This document shows positions 1 to 8,886 of a DNA stretch of 31,929 bases, piece after piece. Origin of the DNA: a virus; IMG/VR virus record IMGVR_UViG_3300044695_004291, positions 1 to 31,929 of that record. One strand, given 5' to 3'. The position numbers and the translations under genes are program-made. The notes under the pieces are model-generated. The model was not told where the DNA came from and did no database searches. It saw only the letters and a list, made by a program, of their open reading frames with translations. The stretch's first letter is position 1. Every line of letters begins with the position of its first letter.

Positions 1-201
1 AACCAAGAGGAAATACTATCTGAACAATTAAATCGTCTGTATGACCTTTTAAATCGTTGTAGACTATCAGGTAACAGAAGGGTTGAATCAGAAGTTCTAA
101 GGGACATAACAAAGATATTAGGAATGGATGCACCAAAGAAGATAGATTTAACTTCAGGTGGACAACCCATATCAATTAATATTAATATAACAGAGGACTA
201 A
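1..201 (+). CDS. terS: Small terminase subunit, C-terminal part (5' truncated)
   Basis: The frame is open from the first base to the stop at 199-201 and gives 66 residues without a start, so the gene begins left of the window. The visible part holds an amphipathic helix (SEQLNRLYDLLNRCRLSGN), then VLRDITKILGMDAPKKID and a hydrophobic beta-like tail (QPISININI). A helical stretch followed by a KILGMDAP-K-ID-LT type tail is common at the C-terminus of small terminase subunits, which recognise packaging sites on phage DNA and feed the large subunit. The large terminase follows directly, which supports the call. The DNA-binding N-terminus is not in the window, so the assignment rests on context and this tail. 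Confidence 0.6.
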   Translation, partial: NQEEILSEQLNRLYDLLNRCRLSGNRRVESEVLRDITKILGMDAPKKIDLTSGGQPISININITED

Positions 202-242
202 AAAAATTTACTAATAACGTTAGTAATGTTTCGTTTTTGACT

Positions 243-1571
243 ATGGAGATAGATATTAATCTTACAAAGAAACAATCCCAATGTTGGAAACTATTGATGG
301 ATGATAAAACAAATATCATTACATATGGTGGTTCAGCAGGTGGAGGTAAATCATTTCTTGGTTGTTTGTTTATAGCAACACTATGTTTAAAGTATAATGG
401 TATTAGATGTTTAATTGGTAGAACAGTATTACAACAATTAAAGATGACCACATTAAATACTCTATTTGAGATTCTACAAAGAATGAATTTAAAATCAGGG
501 GAACATTATACATACAATGGTCAGAGTAATATTATAACATTCTATAATGGTTCTGAGATTATATTAAAAGATTTAGCGTATCAACCAAGTGACCAGAATT
601 GGGATAGTCTTGGTGGTATTGAGGTGTCAGCAATCTTTGTGGATGAAGCAAGTCAAATAAACTATCTATGTTATTCAATCCTTAAATCACGTATCCGTTT
701 TAAATTGGATGAGTTTAAGTTAGTACCAAAGATGTTACTTACTTGTAACCCTGGTCAGAATTGGATTAAGAAAGAATTTTTCACACCATACGTTCAAGAG
801 ACATTGGATGCAAACAAAGCGTTTGTTCCTGCGTTAGCATTGGAAAACTCCTATCTACCTGACAGTTACATAGAAATGTTAAAGGAGTTACCTCCACAAC
901 AACGTAAAAGATTATTGGAAGGTGATTGGAATTATATGGATGAATCAGATAATCTATTTGACTTTGATTCAATATCCAACTCAACATTTAAGTTAGTACC
1001 AAATCCAACAGATAAGAAGTATATGTCCGTGGACGTAGCAAGGTTTGGAGCAGACAGGTCCGTAGTGGTGATTTGGGTGGGACTGGTGGTCACAGAAATA
1101 TTTGTGTATAACAAACTATCAGCGGTACAATTAACGGACGAAATAAAGGAACTTATTGCAAAGTACGGAATCCATCCATCAAACATAATTGTGGATGCTG
1201 ATGGAGTTGGTGGACCAGTGAGTGATATTTTGAGGGGAGTAAACTTTGTGAACAACTCAAGTGCATTACACAAACAGAACTTCATCAATCTTAAATCACA
1301 ATGTTATGTAAAACTATCAGAACTATTTAAAGAAGGTAAGATAAGTTTAAACATAATGGACCCATCAACAGTAGATGAATTAACACAGGAACTATTAGCA
1401 GTGAAACTAAAAGACATAGATAAAGATAATAAAGTAGCAGTACAATCCAAGGATGAGATGAAAAAGATACTGGGTAAATCACCTGACATATCTGACGCAC
1501 TCATGATGAGGATGTACTTTGAAGTTAAGAATTTAAAATCAACAGGAAGATATTCCATAGCATTTGTATAA
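243..1571 (+). CDS. terL: Large terminase subunit (packaging ATPase and nuclease)
   Basis: Motor that pumps phage DNA into the prohead and cuts the concatemer. An in-frame TTG lies 6 bases upstream (237), but the ATG at 243 is preferred, giving 442 residues. Numbering from the TTG, Walker A is GGSAGGGKS (31-39), Walker B is AIFVDEAS with D136/E137, and the coupling motif is LLTCNP (167-172). The RNase H-like nuclease half starts near SVDVARFGADRS (D266), continues with IIVDADGVGGP (D320, D322) and ends with SPDISDAL (D428). All ATPase and nuclease acidic residues expected of the family are present and the length is normal. It follows terS by 41 bases and the next gene starts one base after its stop, suggesting one operon. 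Confidence 0.95.
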   Translation: MEIDINLTKKQSQCWKLLMDDKTNIITYGGSAGGGKSFLGCLFIATLCLKYNGIRCLIGRTVLQQLKMTTLNTLFEILQRMNLKSGEHYTYNGQSNIITFYNGSEIILKDLAYQPSDQNWDSLGGIEVSAIFVDEASQINYLCYSILKSRIRFKLDEFKLVPKMLLTCNPGQNWIKKEFFTPYVQETLDANKAFVPALALENSYLPDSYIEMLKELPPQQRKRLLEGDWNYMDESDNLFDFDSISNSTFKLVPNPTDKKYMSVDVARFGADRSVVVIWVGLVVTEIFVYNKLSAVQLTDEIKELIAKYGIHPSNIIVDADGVGGPVSDILRGVNFVNNSSALHKQNFINLKSQCYVKLSELFKEGKISLNIMDPSTVDELTQELLAVKLKDIDKDNKVAVQSKDEMKKILGKSPDISDALMMRMYFEVKNLKSTGRYSIAFV

Positions 1572-1572
1572 T

Positions 1573-2364
1573 ATGAAAAAAGTAACAATAGAAATTAAAG
1601 GACAGGAGTATGAATTACCAAATTTCCTATCAATTGAAAATTACGTAAAGGTTTATAGTGTAAAAGACTTTTTGGGAGACAAGTTCTTTCAAGCTAAACT
1701 AATCAATCAGGTATTAGGTATTAAGATGGAACTGATATTAAATTCAAACCATACTCAAGTTAATTACATATCAGACCACATAACAAGTTTATTCCCTAAC
1801 ACAGACTATCCATTCTATGATAGGTTTGAATTAAATGGTGTTCAGTATGGATTTATTCCATCGTGGAAGAATATGTCCTTTGCTGAGTTTGTGGATTTGG
1901 ATACTCTATTAAACAAAGAACCAAAAGACATTATAAATAACTTCCATATCATATGTGCAATAATGTACAGACCAATCATATCCCAAAAATCAGAACACGA
2001 CTTTTTAATTGAGGAGTATGATAGTAATGTTATGGAAATACGAGCAGAACTATTTAAAAAGGAATTAGATGTTAAGTATATATTAGGTGGTCAATTTTTT
2101 TTTTCACGTTTCGTAAATCACTCTTTAAATCATATCCCACTATTTTCAACACTGAAGAAATTGAGTACTATGAAGAAAATGGGATTAGTATGGAAGATGA
2201 GGAAGATACTATGGAAAACTCTTTTGAACAAGCGTTCGGATGGTTTGCGATTATCAATAGACTATGTAATGATGACATTACGAAACATACAAGTGTCCTC
2301 AAAACCACCGTTATGGAAGCGCTTAACCAACTTCTTTACATCATGGAAAAAGAAAAAGAAGTAA
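1573..2364 (+). CDS. Tail assembly chaperone-like protein, zero frame
   Basis: The ATG at 1573 lies one base after the terL stop (a TTG at 1564 overlaps terL and is less likely). Zero-frame product is 263 residues. Residues 1-177 look natural: a small beta-rich start, then SWKNMSFAEFVDLDTLL, CAIMYRPI and EEYDSNVMEIRAELFKKELD, a pattern I associate with tail assembly chaperone-type proteins of Bacteroidota phages. From the T10 run (2095-2104) on, the zero frame becomes a basic, leucine/lysine-rich stretch ending in six lysines that does not look selected, while the -1 frame looks like real protein. The zero frame stays open 87 codons past the run. Function comes from memory of family pattern and the possible frameshift, and is tentative. 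Confidence 0.55.
   Translation: MKKVTIEIKGQEYELPNFLSIENYVKVYSVKDFLGDKFFQAKLINQVLGIKMELILNSNHTQVNYISDHITSLFPNTDYPFYDRFELNGVQYGFIPSWKNMSFAEFVDLDTLLNKEPKDIINNFHIICAIMYRPIISQKSEHDFLIEEYDSNVMEIRAELFKKELDVKYILGGQFFFSRFVNHSLNHIPLFSTLKKLSTMKKMGLVWKMRKILWKTLLNKRSDGLRLSIDYVMMTLRNIQVSSKPPLWKRLTNFFTSWKKKKK
2095..2104 (+). other. T10 slippery run, candidate frameshift site
   Basis: Ten consecutive T between CAA and CACG in the gene at 1573. It contains the heptamer T-TTT-TTT that fits the classic -1 slippery pattern X-XXY-YYZ. Coding quality switches here from the zero frame to the -1 frame. Confidence 0.6.
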
Positions 2365-2381
2365 TTAGAAGACAAAAGTAA
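2103..2381 (+). CDS. Minus-one frame continuation of the 1573 gene
   Basis: Read in the -1 frame after the T10 run, the gene continues as FTFRKSLFKSYPTIFN, an acidic linker (MEDEEDTMEN), then a helical domain with FGWFAIINRLCNDDITKH and a leucine-rich charged C-terminus ending at 2381. This frame is open only from 2076, just after a TAA at 2073, so it needs the upstream frame to be translated; an internal ATG at 2190 would give only 63 residues. Joining the frames inside the T run gives a 269-residue protein. Programmed -1 frameshifting is well known for tail assembly chaperones. A homopolymer sequencing or assembly error would give the same picture. Confidence 0.6.
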   Translation, partial: FTFRKSLFKSYPTIFNTEEIEYYEENGISMEDEEDTMENSFEQAFGWFAIINRLCNDDITKHTSVLKTTVMEALNQLLYIMEKEKEVIRRQK

Positions 2382-2406
2382 ACTTTCACACATCACTAAT
2401 AATAAA

Positions 2407-2421
2407 TTTATATTTAATACA
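2407..2421 (+). promoter_or_regulatory. Late-type upstream motif, copy 1
   Basis: TTTATATTTAATACA directly before the ATG at 2423. It shares the 13-mer TTTATATTTARTA with motifs before 15851, 19596 and 24092. The nearest -33-like element is only TTTC 21 bases upstream of TATATTTA, so it differs from the TTTG-N19 promoters of the control region. Confidence 0.5.
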
Positions 2422-2422
2422 G

Positions 2423-3421
2423 ATGGTTATATACAAACAAATTATTGAGGACCTTAAAGGTATCGCGTACCACAACCCACAGATTAATTCATTTGGTTTT
2501 GGTGACATTACTCAATTAACAATGGATATTGAGAATAAGGTGTCACCAGTATATCAGAAAATGTACGTGGTCCCTGGTAATGTTGTATTAAAAGAAAATG
2601 CCATCCAATATAATTTATCCGTAATTGTTATGGATTTAATTAATAGTGATTATTCCAATCAACAAGAGGTAATGTCAGATACAATAGAAACCATTAAAGA
2701 TATATGGACTATTTTGTATCAATCATACACACAATACTATGGTGGATTTACATTAGACTACGAACCATTATGGTCACCAACCATTGAACCATTCCTTGAA
2801 TCCTATGAGGATATTTTAGGTGGATGGACAATGTCATTGGTTATTGAAGAAGGGTTTGACTACAATAGTTGTGTCATTCCTGATACGGATGTATTTCCAC
2901 AGGACGAATCTTTCTCAAGTTACTTCCAAATCATACAAGATTTTAAAAACTTTGCTACTCAACATAGACAAGTAAACTCATTTGGGTACGGAGACATAAC
3001 ACAACTAACAATGGATATTTCAACTAAGGTTGAACCAGTCTATCCAAAACTATATTTTGTTCCACAAACAACAAGATTTGACCAAAATCACATGCACATA
3101 ACTTGGGATGTACTTATAGTAGACCAATTAAATGATGATTATTCAAACCAATTAGAGGTTCTTTCCGATACATTAGAGATTGCAAAGGACTTTTTTGCTA
3201 GAACATACCTATCAGATTATGAAGCAGATTGGGATGCAGACATTCAACCATGGTTAGAAGAGACAGAAACAATACTTTGCGGGTGGACAATGAGGTTAAG
3301 TATTACACAGAAGTTTGATTTTAATAGATGTGTACTTCCTGAATTACCATTCGAGAATAAAAAATGGTATGAACTTGCCACTAAATGGAATGAAGTTAAT
3401 ACCGATTGGAAGAACACTTAA
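2423..3421 (+). CDS. Tail completion/structural protein made of two tandem copies
   Basis: 332 residues built from two related halves, about 1-160 and 168-312. Each half has the order I-x-DLK/DFK, Q-x-NSFG-x-GDITQLTMDI, K-V-x-PVY, a YVVP/YFVP strand, D-YSNQ-EV-SDT, an acidic W-rich stretch, ILGGWTMSL or ILCGWTMRL, and FDYNSCVIP or FDFNRCVLP. I recall single-copy relatives as structural (neck or tail-completion type) proteins of Bacteroidota phages; the exact role is not visible. The tail beyond residue 312 (WYELATKWNEVNTDW) looks like a separate small segment. It follows the chaperone-like gene and starts behind a late-type motif, so it probably opens a structural transcript. Confidence 0.5.
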   Translation: MVIYKQIIEDLKGIAYHNPQINSFGFGDITQLTMDIENKVSPVYQKMYVVPGNVVLKENAIQYNLSVIVMDLINSDYSNQQEVMSDTIETIKDIWTILYQSYTQYYGGFTLDYEPLWSPTIEPFLESYEDILGGWTMSLVIEEGFDYNSCVIPDTDVFPQDESFSSYFQIIQDFKNFATQHRQVNSFGYGDITQLTMDISTKVEPVYPKLYFVPQTTRFDQNHMHITWDVLIVDQLNDDYSNQLEVLSDTLEIAKDFFARTYLSDYEADWDADIQPWLEETETILCGWTMRLSITQKFDFNRCVLPELPFENKKWYELATKWNEVNTDWKNT

Positions 3422-3445
3422 ACAAACACAAATATATAAATATAT

Positions 3446-6400
3446 ATGGGACAATTAACTAATTTATACGTAAGTGAATCCTACCAAGGATTAATCAAAC
3501 TTGCTAATTCAACCACAGGAGTTACTGGTACTTTGCAGTACACACAGGACGGGGTTGGTAATAACTTACCGATACAAATATCAACATCATCTGTTAATAT
3601 CACAGGTTCCTTTACTGTAAATGGTTTACCTATCGTTGCAGTTAATACTGGTTCACTTATGACAACAGGTAGTGTATCGGGTAATACATTAACATTTACA
3701 AAGGGAGATGGTTCAACATTTCCTTTAACTGTTAATACTGGTTCATTACCATCAGGGGTGGTATCAGGGTCAGCACAAATTGTTGATTTAGGATTTGCAA
3801 CAACAAGTTCACTAACATCATTATCAAGTTCAATAGCAACAACCGACCTAAGTCAGAACAATAGACTAACTTCAATTGAGAGTATCACTGGTTCACTTGC
3901 AACCACATCATCTTTAACATCTTTATCTCAATCAATTGCAGTAACTGACTTAGGTCAGAATAATAGATTAGGTAGTTTAGAAACTGCAACAGGTTCCCTA
4001 CAAAACCAAATAAATCAGAAATTAGATACAGGTAGTTTCAATTCTTATACGTCTTCAAATGATAGTAAAGTTAATTCACTTATCGCTAGCACTGGTTCTT
4101 ATGCTACTACTTCATCGCTTACTTCGCTATCGCAAAGCATAGCATTAACTGATTTAAATCAGAACAATACAATTGCAGGACTTGCAACAACAAGTTCAGT
4201 TAATACTAAATTAGACACAGGTTCATTCAATTCATATACAAGTAGTAATGATGGTAAGGTTAATTCTTTAATTAGTGCAACAGGTAGTTATGCAACTACA
4301 GGTTCAAATAACTTCGTTGGTCAACAAAATATAAATAATAGTGTTAATATAACAGGAAGTTTAAATGTTACAGGAGAAATTACTGCACTATCAGCATCCA
4401 TTACTTATTTAGAAACAATATATCAAACATCGTCTGTTATATTCTCAAGTGGTTCAAACATATTGGGAGATGAAGCAAGTGATACACAAACATTAAATGG
4501 TGTAGTTAATATCCCATTAGGTAACTTAAATGTTACAGGTGCAACAACATCATCATTAGGTTTCTTTGGTAACTTACAAGGTACTGCATCTTATGCAACC
4601 AATGCATTATCTGCATCAAATTCTGTAAATTCAGATAGTTCTATATCATCAAGTTTTGCACAAACAGCAATCAGTTCAAGTCAAGCACAGAATGCAGTAT
4701 CAGCATCTCAAGCGACTAATGCAAATACAGCATCATATGTATTACAAGCGGTATCTGCATCTTATGCAACAAACGCTTTAAGTAGTTCATATTCAAACAA
4801 TAGTACAAGTGCAAGTTACGCAAACAATGCAACATCCGCATCATTCTCACAAAATACAATAAGTGGTTCATTCAGTAACTTTGCTGTAAGTAGTTCATTT
4901 AGTCAATTTGCAATAAGTTCATCTCAAGCACAAAACGCAGTAACAGCATCTTTCTTATTAGGTACAATAGCTTCAGCATCTTTTGCAACAAATGCGGCAA
5001 CAGCTTCAATTGCATTTGACTTAGTAGTTAATGGTAAATGTGATAATCCTGGTGGTTTATTAAAAGGTACTATAGTAAGAATTACAGGTAATTCTGGTGA
5101 CAACGCTTTATTCAATTCAGCAAGTTGGGAAGATGACAATAACTCAGCAAATACATTAGGTATGTTGACAGCAGATGTTGCACACAATGCTTTTGCTAAT
5201 ATTGTAACTCAAGGTACAGTAATTGGTATCAATACAAACGGAATGACCGCTGGTGATTTATTATACTTATCATCATCAGGACAATATACAACATCATCAG
5301 TTCCTGCACCATATCACGAAGTAAGATTAGGTCAGGTATTAAGACCACAATTAAATAATGGTTCCGCATATATCTCCATTGATAATGGTTATGAATTAAC
5401 GGAACTTCACGACGTAGATATTACAAGTCCTGTTAGTGGTGACCTATTGGTTTATCGTTCAGGTTCTTACGGACAATGGGTAAATGAAACAGGTGCTGAG
5501 TTAGGATTTGCAACAACAGGTTCAAACATATTCAAAGGTGACCAAACAATCACAGGTTCATTAAATGTTAGAAGTGGAAGTTTATCAACCATTTCAAATA
5601 ATACAACTGTTGATATAAATTTATATTTAACAAGTTCACAAGCAGGACAAGTTAATATAATTAAAGGTTGGAGTGAAAATCCAAATTCAGGTGGTCCAGG
5701 TGCTGTACAAGCAAACTATACAGGTTCATTAAGAATTACAGGTAGTAACAATATTGTATCAATGCCACAAATTAGGGCTACAGGTGTTGGTGGTGGTACA
5801 GACCAACAAGGATATATTTCAGGTTCAGATAATACAATTGCGTCTAATGGTAGTGGTATATTCTTAAACACAGGTTCATTATTATTCCCAAAAACATCAG
5901 GTAATTATGTTGGTGTAAGTGGAAATATATTTATGAACTTTACCACATCGTCTTTATCAGGTGGTCATCCTATTTTAACAAACAATATACTATATGGAGG
6001 TAGTGCTACAATTAATAGTAATAGTGGTTCAATTACGTCACTTTCAAATAATATAATAGTTGGTGGTAGTATTACATCTACTCAAAACTTTGTAACTAAT
6101 ACAAGACCATCAATAAGTAATAATAATATTATTGGTATAGTTGCATTAAATCATATCAGTAGTTCAATTAACTATCAAAATAATTATAATAACTCACCTG
6201 TAACTGTTAATAACCATTTAAGTTCATCTATTACTAATAATTCATTAACAATTAATAACAACGCAATATTTGGTGGTTCATCTAGCACAGGTTTAAGTAT
6301 ATGGGCATCTGGTTCACAATCATCAAATGCAACAAGAAATATAATTGACAACTTAATTGGTGGTAAAAACATTATTGTTTCATCATCATTTGTAAGTTCA

Positions 6401-7864
6401 TCAAATTCAAATCTTGTATCATCTTTAATATATGGTCAGAATTTAATTGTAAGTGGTAACCACGCAGCAACAATTGGTGGTTCAACATTCTTAGGTAGAT
6501 ATAACGATGCAACATCATTACATCTTGCACAAGATATTGTATTTGCAGTAGGTACAGGTACAGGAACATCAACAAGAAGAACAGGTTTATACGTAACATC
6601 AGGTTCATTGGTTGGTGTGTCAGGTTCATTACAAGTGATTGGTAATACAACAATGTCAGGTTCATTAGATGTAATTGGTAATACAAATTTCACAGGGTCA
6701 GTTAATATTACATCAAGTCTTACAAATGCATTAAATGTAAGTGGAACAATGAATGTTCAAAGAATCCAACTTGATACATCTCCATTTGTGGCAAGTACAT
6801 TATCAAATCTCGGTGCTATGAGATTTAATGATAATAATACATTTAACATTAGTAACTATGATAAAACTCTTTTCCCATCAGGTGCATATATTGATTTAAC
6901 TTCTAACACAGGAAGTAATTTTGCTGAGATAAACCTTTATGCTAAATATGGTGGGGTTGATAATGATGGAGTAAAAATATCAAACTATAATGGTTCAACA
7001 GTAACAACAATCACTACAGATAATACAATTGTTGTTGGTAATACAACAATGACTGGTTCGTTAAATGTAACTGCAGGTATTACAGGTTCACTAGAAGGTA
7101 CAGCATCATACGCAAGTCAAGCATTAACAGCATCATTTGCATTAAATGCAGTATCAACAGATACAGGTTCTTTAATGAAAACAGGTAGTGTTGCAAGTAA
7201 CGTTTTAACTTTTACAAAGGGTGACGGTTCAACATTTAATTTAACTGTAGCTACAGGTTCAGGAGGAGGTTCATCATTCCCTTTCACAGGTAGTGCAATC
7301 ATCTCAGGTTCTTTAACTGTAACAGGTTCAATCTTAGTAAGTAATGGTACAAATTCAGGTAGTGTAATAACTAATCAAACAGATGATCAAAGTTTACCAA
7401 GAGTAAATAATATTGTTACTTTAACATCAGCAGAATATAACACAATGGCCACAGCATCTACATTGGATGCAAATACATTATATGTAGTTAGTGGTTCAGC
7501 TGCAGTATCACCATTCCCTTATTCAGGTTCAATTGTTGTAACAGGTTCAATTCAAGGTAATGTAAACGCATTATCAATTAGTTCAAATACAGCTTCATTG
7601 GATTTAAATAATGGTAACTTCTTTACACTACAATTGGTGTCAGGTTCAGCAACCCATATCAATCCATCTAATATTAAACCAGGTCAAACAATAAACATAT
7701 TGTTAAGTACAACAGGTTCAGGAACAGTAAACTTCCCATCATCTGTTAAACAAGTAAGTGGTTCATCATATGTTCCAACTACAACAACAAGTAAAGATAT
7801 AATAACATTGGTTAGTTTTGATTCATCATCACTATTCCTTGCAAACGTAAAGAACTTAATATAA
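3446..7864 (+). CDS. Long repetitive tail fibre protein
   Basis: 1472 residues, almost entirely glycine, serine, threonine and asparagine, with no lysine-rich or membrane part. The N-terminus (MGQLTNLYVSESYQGLIKL) resembles tail-attachment starts of fibres in related phages. Next come units ending in TGS with SLTSLSQSIA and LDTGSFNSYTSSND repeats (about 90-290). A zone of ASYATNALSAS-type repeats follows (about 375-520). A folded domain from near 522 (VVNGKCDNPGG, then GDLLYLSSSGQ and LRPQLNNG) is a type found in many phage fibres. An asparagine/serine stretch (about 830-1010) could be a beta-helix. The C-terminal 90 residues end in short beta strands. It probably makes trimeric side or tip fibres for host contact. 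No SD; the start is preceded by an AT-only stretch. Confidence 0.75.
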   Translation: MGQLTNLYVSESYQGLIKLANSTTGVTGTLQYTQDGVGNNLPIQISTSSVNITGSFTVNGLPIVAVNTGSLMTTGSVSGNTLTFTKGDGSTFPLTVNTGSLPSGVVSGSAQIVDLGFATTSSLTSLSSSIATTDLSQNNRLTSIESITGSLATTSSLTSLSQSIAVTDLGQNNRLGSLETATGSLQNQINQKLDTGSFNSYTSSNDSKVNSLIASTGSYATTSSLTSLSQSIALTDLNQNNTIAGLATTSSVNTKLDTGSFNSYTSSNDGKVNSLISATGSYATTGSNNFVGQQNINNSVNITGSLNVTGEITALSASITYLETIYQTSSVIFSSGSNILGDEASDTQTLNGVVNIPLGNLNVTGATTSSLGFFGNLQGTASYATNALSASNSVNSDSSISSSFAQTAISSSQAQNAVSASQATNANTASYVLQAVSASYATNALSSSYSNNSTSASYANNATSASFSQNTISGSFSNFAVSSSFSQFAISSSQAQNAVTASFLLGTIASASFATNAATASIAFDLVVNGKCDNPGGLLKGTIVRITGNSGDNALFNSASWEDDNNSANTLGMLTADVAHNAFANIVTQGTVIGINTNGMTAGDLLYLSSSGQYTTSSVPAPYHEVRLGQVLRPQLNNGSAYISIDNGYELTELHDVDITSPVSGDLLVYRSGSYGQWVNETGAELGFATTGSNIFKGDQTITGSLNVRSGSLSTISNNTTVDINLYLTSSQAGQVNIIKGWSENPNSGGPGAVQANYTGSLRITGSNNIVSMPQIRATGVGGGTDQQGYISGSDNTIASNGSGIFLNTGSLLFPKTSGNYVGVSGNIFMNFTTSSLSGGHPILTNNILYGGSATINSNSGSITSLSNNIIVGGSITSTQNFVTNTRPSISNNNIIGIVALNHISSSINYQNNYNNSPVTVNNHLSSSITNNSLTINNNAIFGGSSSTGLSIWASGSQSSNATRNIIDNLIGGKNIIVSSSFVSSSNSNLVSSLIYGQNLIVSGNHAATIGGSTFLGRYNDATSLHLAQDIVFAVGTGTGTSTRRTGLYVTSGSLVGVSGSLQVIGNTTMSGSLDVIGNTNFTGSVNITSSLTNALNVSGTMNVQRIQLDTSPFVASTLSNLGAMRFNDNNTFNISNYDKTLFPSGAYIDLTSNTGSNFAEINLYAKYGGVDNDGVKISNYNGSTVTTITTDNTIVVGNTTMTGSLNVTAGITGSLEGTASYASQALTASFALNAVSTDTGSLMKTGSVASNVLTFTKGDGSTFNLTVATGSGGGSSFPFTGSAIISGSLTVTGSILVSNGTNSGSVITNQTDDQSLPRVNNIVTLTSAEYNTMATASTLDANTLYVVSGSAAVSPFPYSGSIVVTGSIQGNVNALSISSNTASLDLNNGNFFTLQLVSGSATHINPSNIKPGQTINILLSTTGSGTVNFPSSVKQVSGSSYVPTTTTSKDIITLVSFDSSSLFLANVKNLI
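4576..5010 (+). repeat. ASYA/SAS short tandem repeats in fibre gene
   Basis: Degenerate repeats of about 8-11 codons encoding A-S-Y-A-x-x-A-x-S-A-S variants. DNA copies are similar but not identical. Such alanine/serine repeats are common in Bacteroidota phage fibres and probably form an extended trimeric stalk. Confidence 0.7.
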
Positions 7865-7865
7865 T

Positions 7866-8681
7866 ATGATATTTGCACCTTTTGCATTTCAACAACAAGT
7901 GGTAAGTGCACCATCATTTAATCCAAACGATTTAAGTGATTTAACGTTTTGGATAGATTTTAGTAATAGTAGTACTATGACTTTAAGTGGAACAGATATT
8001 ACTGCAATTGATTCTAAAGTTGGTGGTTCAACAAATACCACATTGACTAGAGTTAATGGTAGTAATTCTTATTATACATTGGCAACATCATTATCAAATG
8101 GTGCTTTGAATAGTGCAAAGGTAACAGCAAGACCAACAACATATAGAAGTAGTACTTGGAATAATGGTGTTGCCACAGATGCAACATTTGGACCTAAAAC
8201 AAATACAACATCATATCCTGATGGTTCAATGTTCGTTGTAATTAATAGAGGTACAATATCAAGTGCTGGTTATATAATATCAAGATATAATAATTCAACA
8301 GATAGAGGTGTTATTTATGATTTAGATTCAGGTAGTCCAAATACAGATATAATTGGTTATGACTTTAACTCACCAGCTTATCAGTATTACAATACAACAG
8401 GTGCGGCAAATCACATACTAACAAGAGTTAATAATAGTGCAACGTCAACTATCTACAAAGGTAGTACACAACAAGCAACAGGTAGTAAAAACGATACACA
8501 GAATTTACTAACAAGACAATTCCACAACTTAGGTTTGTATGGTTCACCCACAGGTACTGGTGACACAACACCTATTAATACACAATATTGTGAAATAATA
8601 ATATATAACAGGGTACTTAATTCAACTGAGTTAAATCAGGTTTGGAATTACCTATCAGCAAAATGGACAATTAGTTTATAA
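7866..8681 (+). CDS. LamG/concanavalin-like adhesin
   Basis: 271 residues. The core begins DLSDLTFWIDFSNSSTM, the usual entry strand of LamG-like jelly-roll domains, followed by a polar beta-rich body and the closing pattern CEIIIYNRVLNSTELNQVWNYLSAKW, typical of the final strand and helix of LamG-type phage lectin domains. These domains bind carbohydrate, so a role as accessory fibre or receptor-binding protein on the virion is likely. It starts two bases after the fibre stop and overlaps the next gene as TAATG, so translation is probably coupled. The N-terminal 18 residues (MIFAPFAFQQQ) are hydrophobic but too short and uncharged for a convincing signal peptide. Confidence 0.65.
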   Translation: MIFAPFAFQQQVVSAPSFNPNDLSDLTFWIDFSNSSTMTLSGTDITAIDSKVGGSTNTTLTRVNGSNSYYTLATSLSNGALNSAKVTARPTTYRSSTWNNGVATDATFGPKTNTTSYPDGSMFVVINRGTISSAGYIISRYNNSTDRGVIYDLDSGSPNTDIIGYDFNSPAYQYYNTTGAANHILTRVNNSATSTIYKGSTQQATGSKNDTQNLLTRQFHNLGLYGSPTGTGDTTPINTQYCEIIIYNRVLNSTELNQVWNYLSAKWTISL

Positions 8682-8884
8682 TGACAAATAAAGAAAAAAT
8701 AGAACAATTCTTAACTAACGATACAATCGTAAAGGATTTTTACTTGGTAAGTGAAATAGATGAGAATCTGTTTACATACTATATAGATTTTGTTGATATG
8801 GAATCTTGGGATGGAATATATGATTGTTCCGTTGAGGTGGGTGACCAAATAAGTTATTTAAGACACATAAGACAAACTGATTAA
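8681..8884 (+). CDS. Small acidic protein of unknown function
   Basis: 67 residues, acidic, aromatic-rich (FYLVSEIDENLFTYYIDFVD, then WDGIYDC). The ATG overlaps the previous stop as TAATG, which decides the start and argues for translational coupling. It sits between two LamG-type genes. No recognised domain, membrane segment or cysteine motif. Possibly a small virion accessory or chaperone of the adjacent adhesin, by position only. Confidence 0.5.
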   Translation: MTNKEKIEQFLTNDTIVKDFYLVSEIDENLFTYYIDFVDMESWDGIYDCSVEVGDQISYLRHIRQTD

Positions 8885-8886
8885 TT

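Noticed and set aside
237-245. TTG start six bases upstream of the terL ATG
   Set aside because: ATG is present at 243 and the two added residues carry no motif; similar TTG starts at 1564, 26310 and 28756 were set aside for the same reason.
932-1288. 118-codon minus-strand frame inside terL
   Set aside because: Shadow of a well-supported gene with conserved nuclease motifs.
4576-5010. CRISPR-like array in the fibre repeats
   Set aside because: Repeats are coding, degenerate and without unique spacers of constant length.
5627-5640. TTTATATTTAAC inside the fibre gene as a late-type motif
   Set aside because: Lies within coding DNA and lacks the RTA end of the 13-mer.
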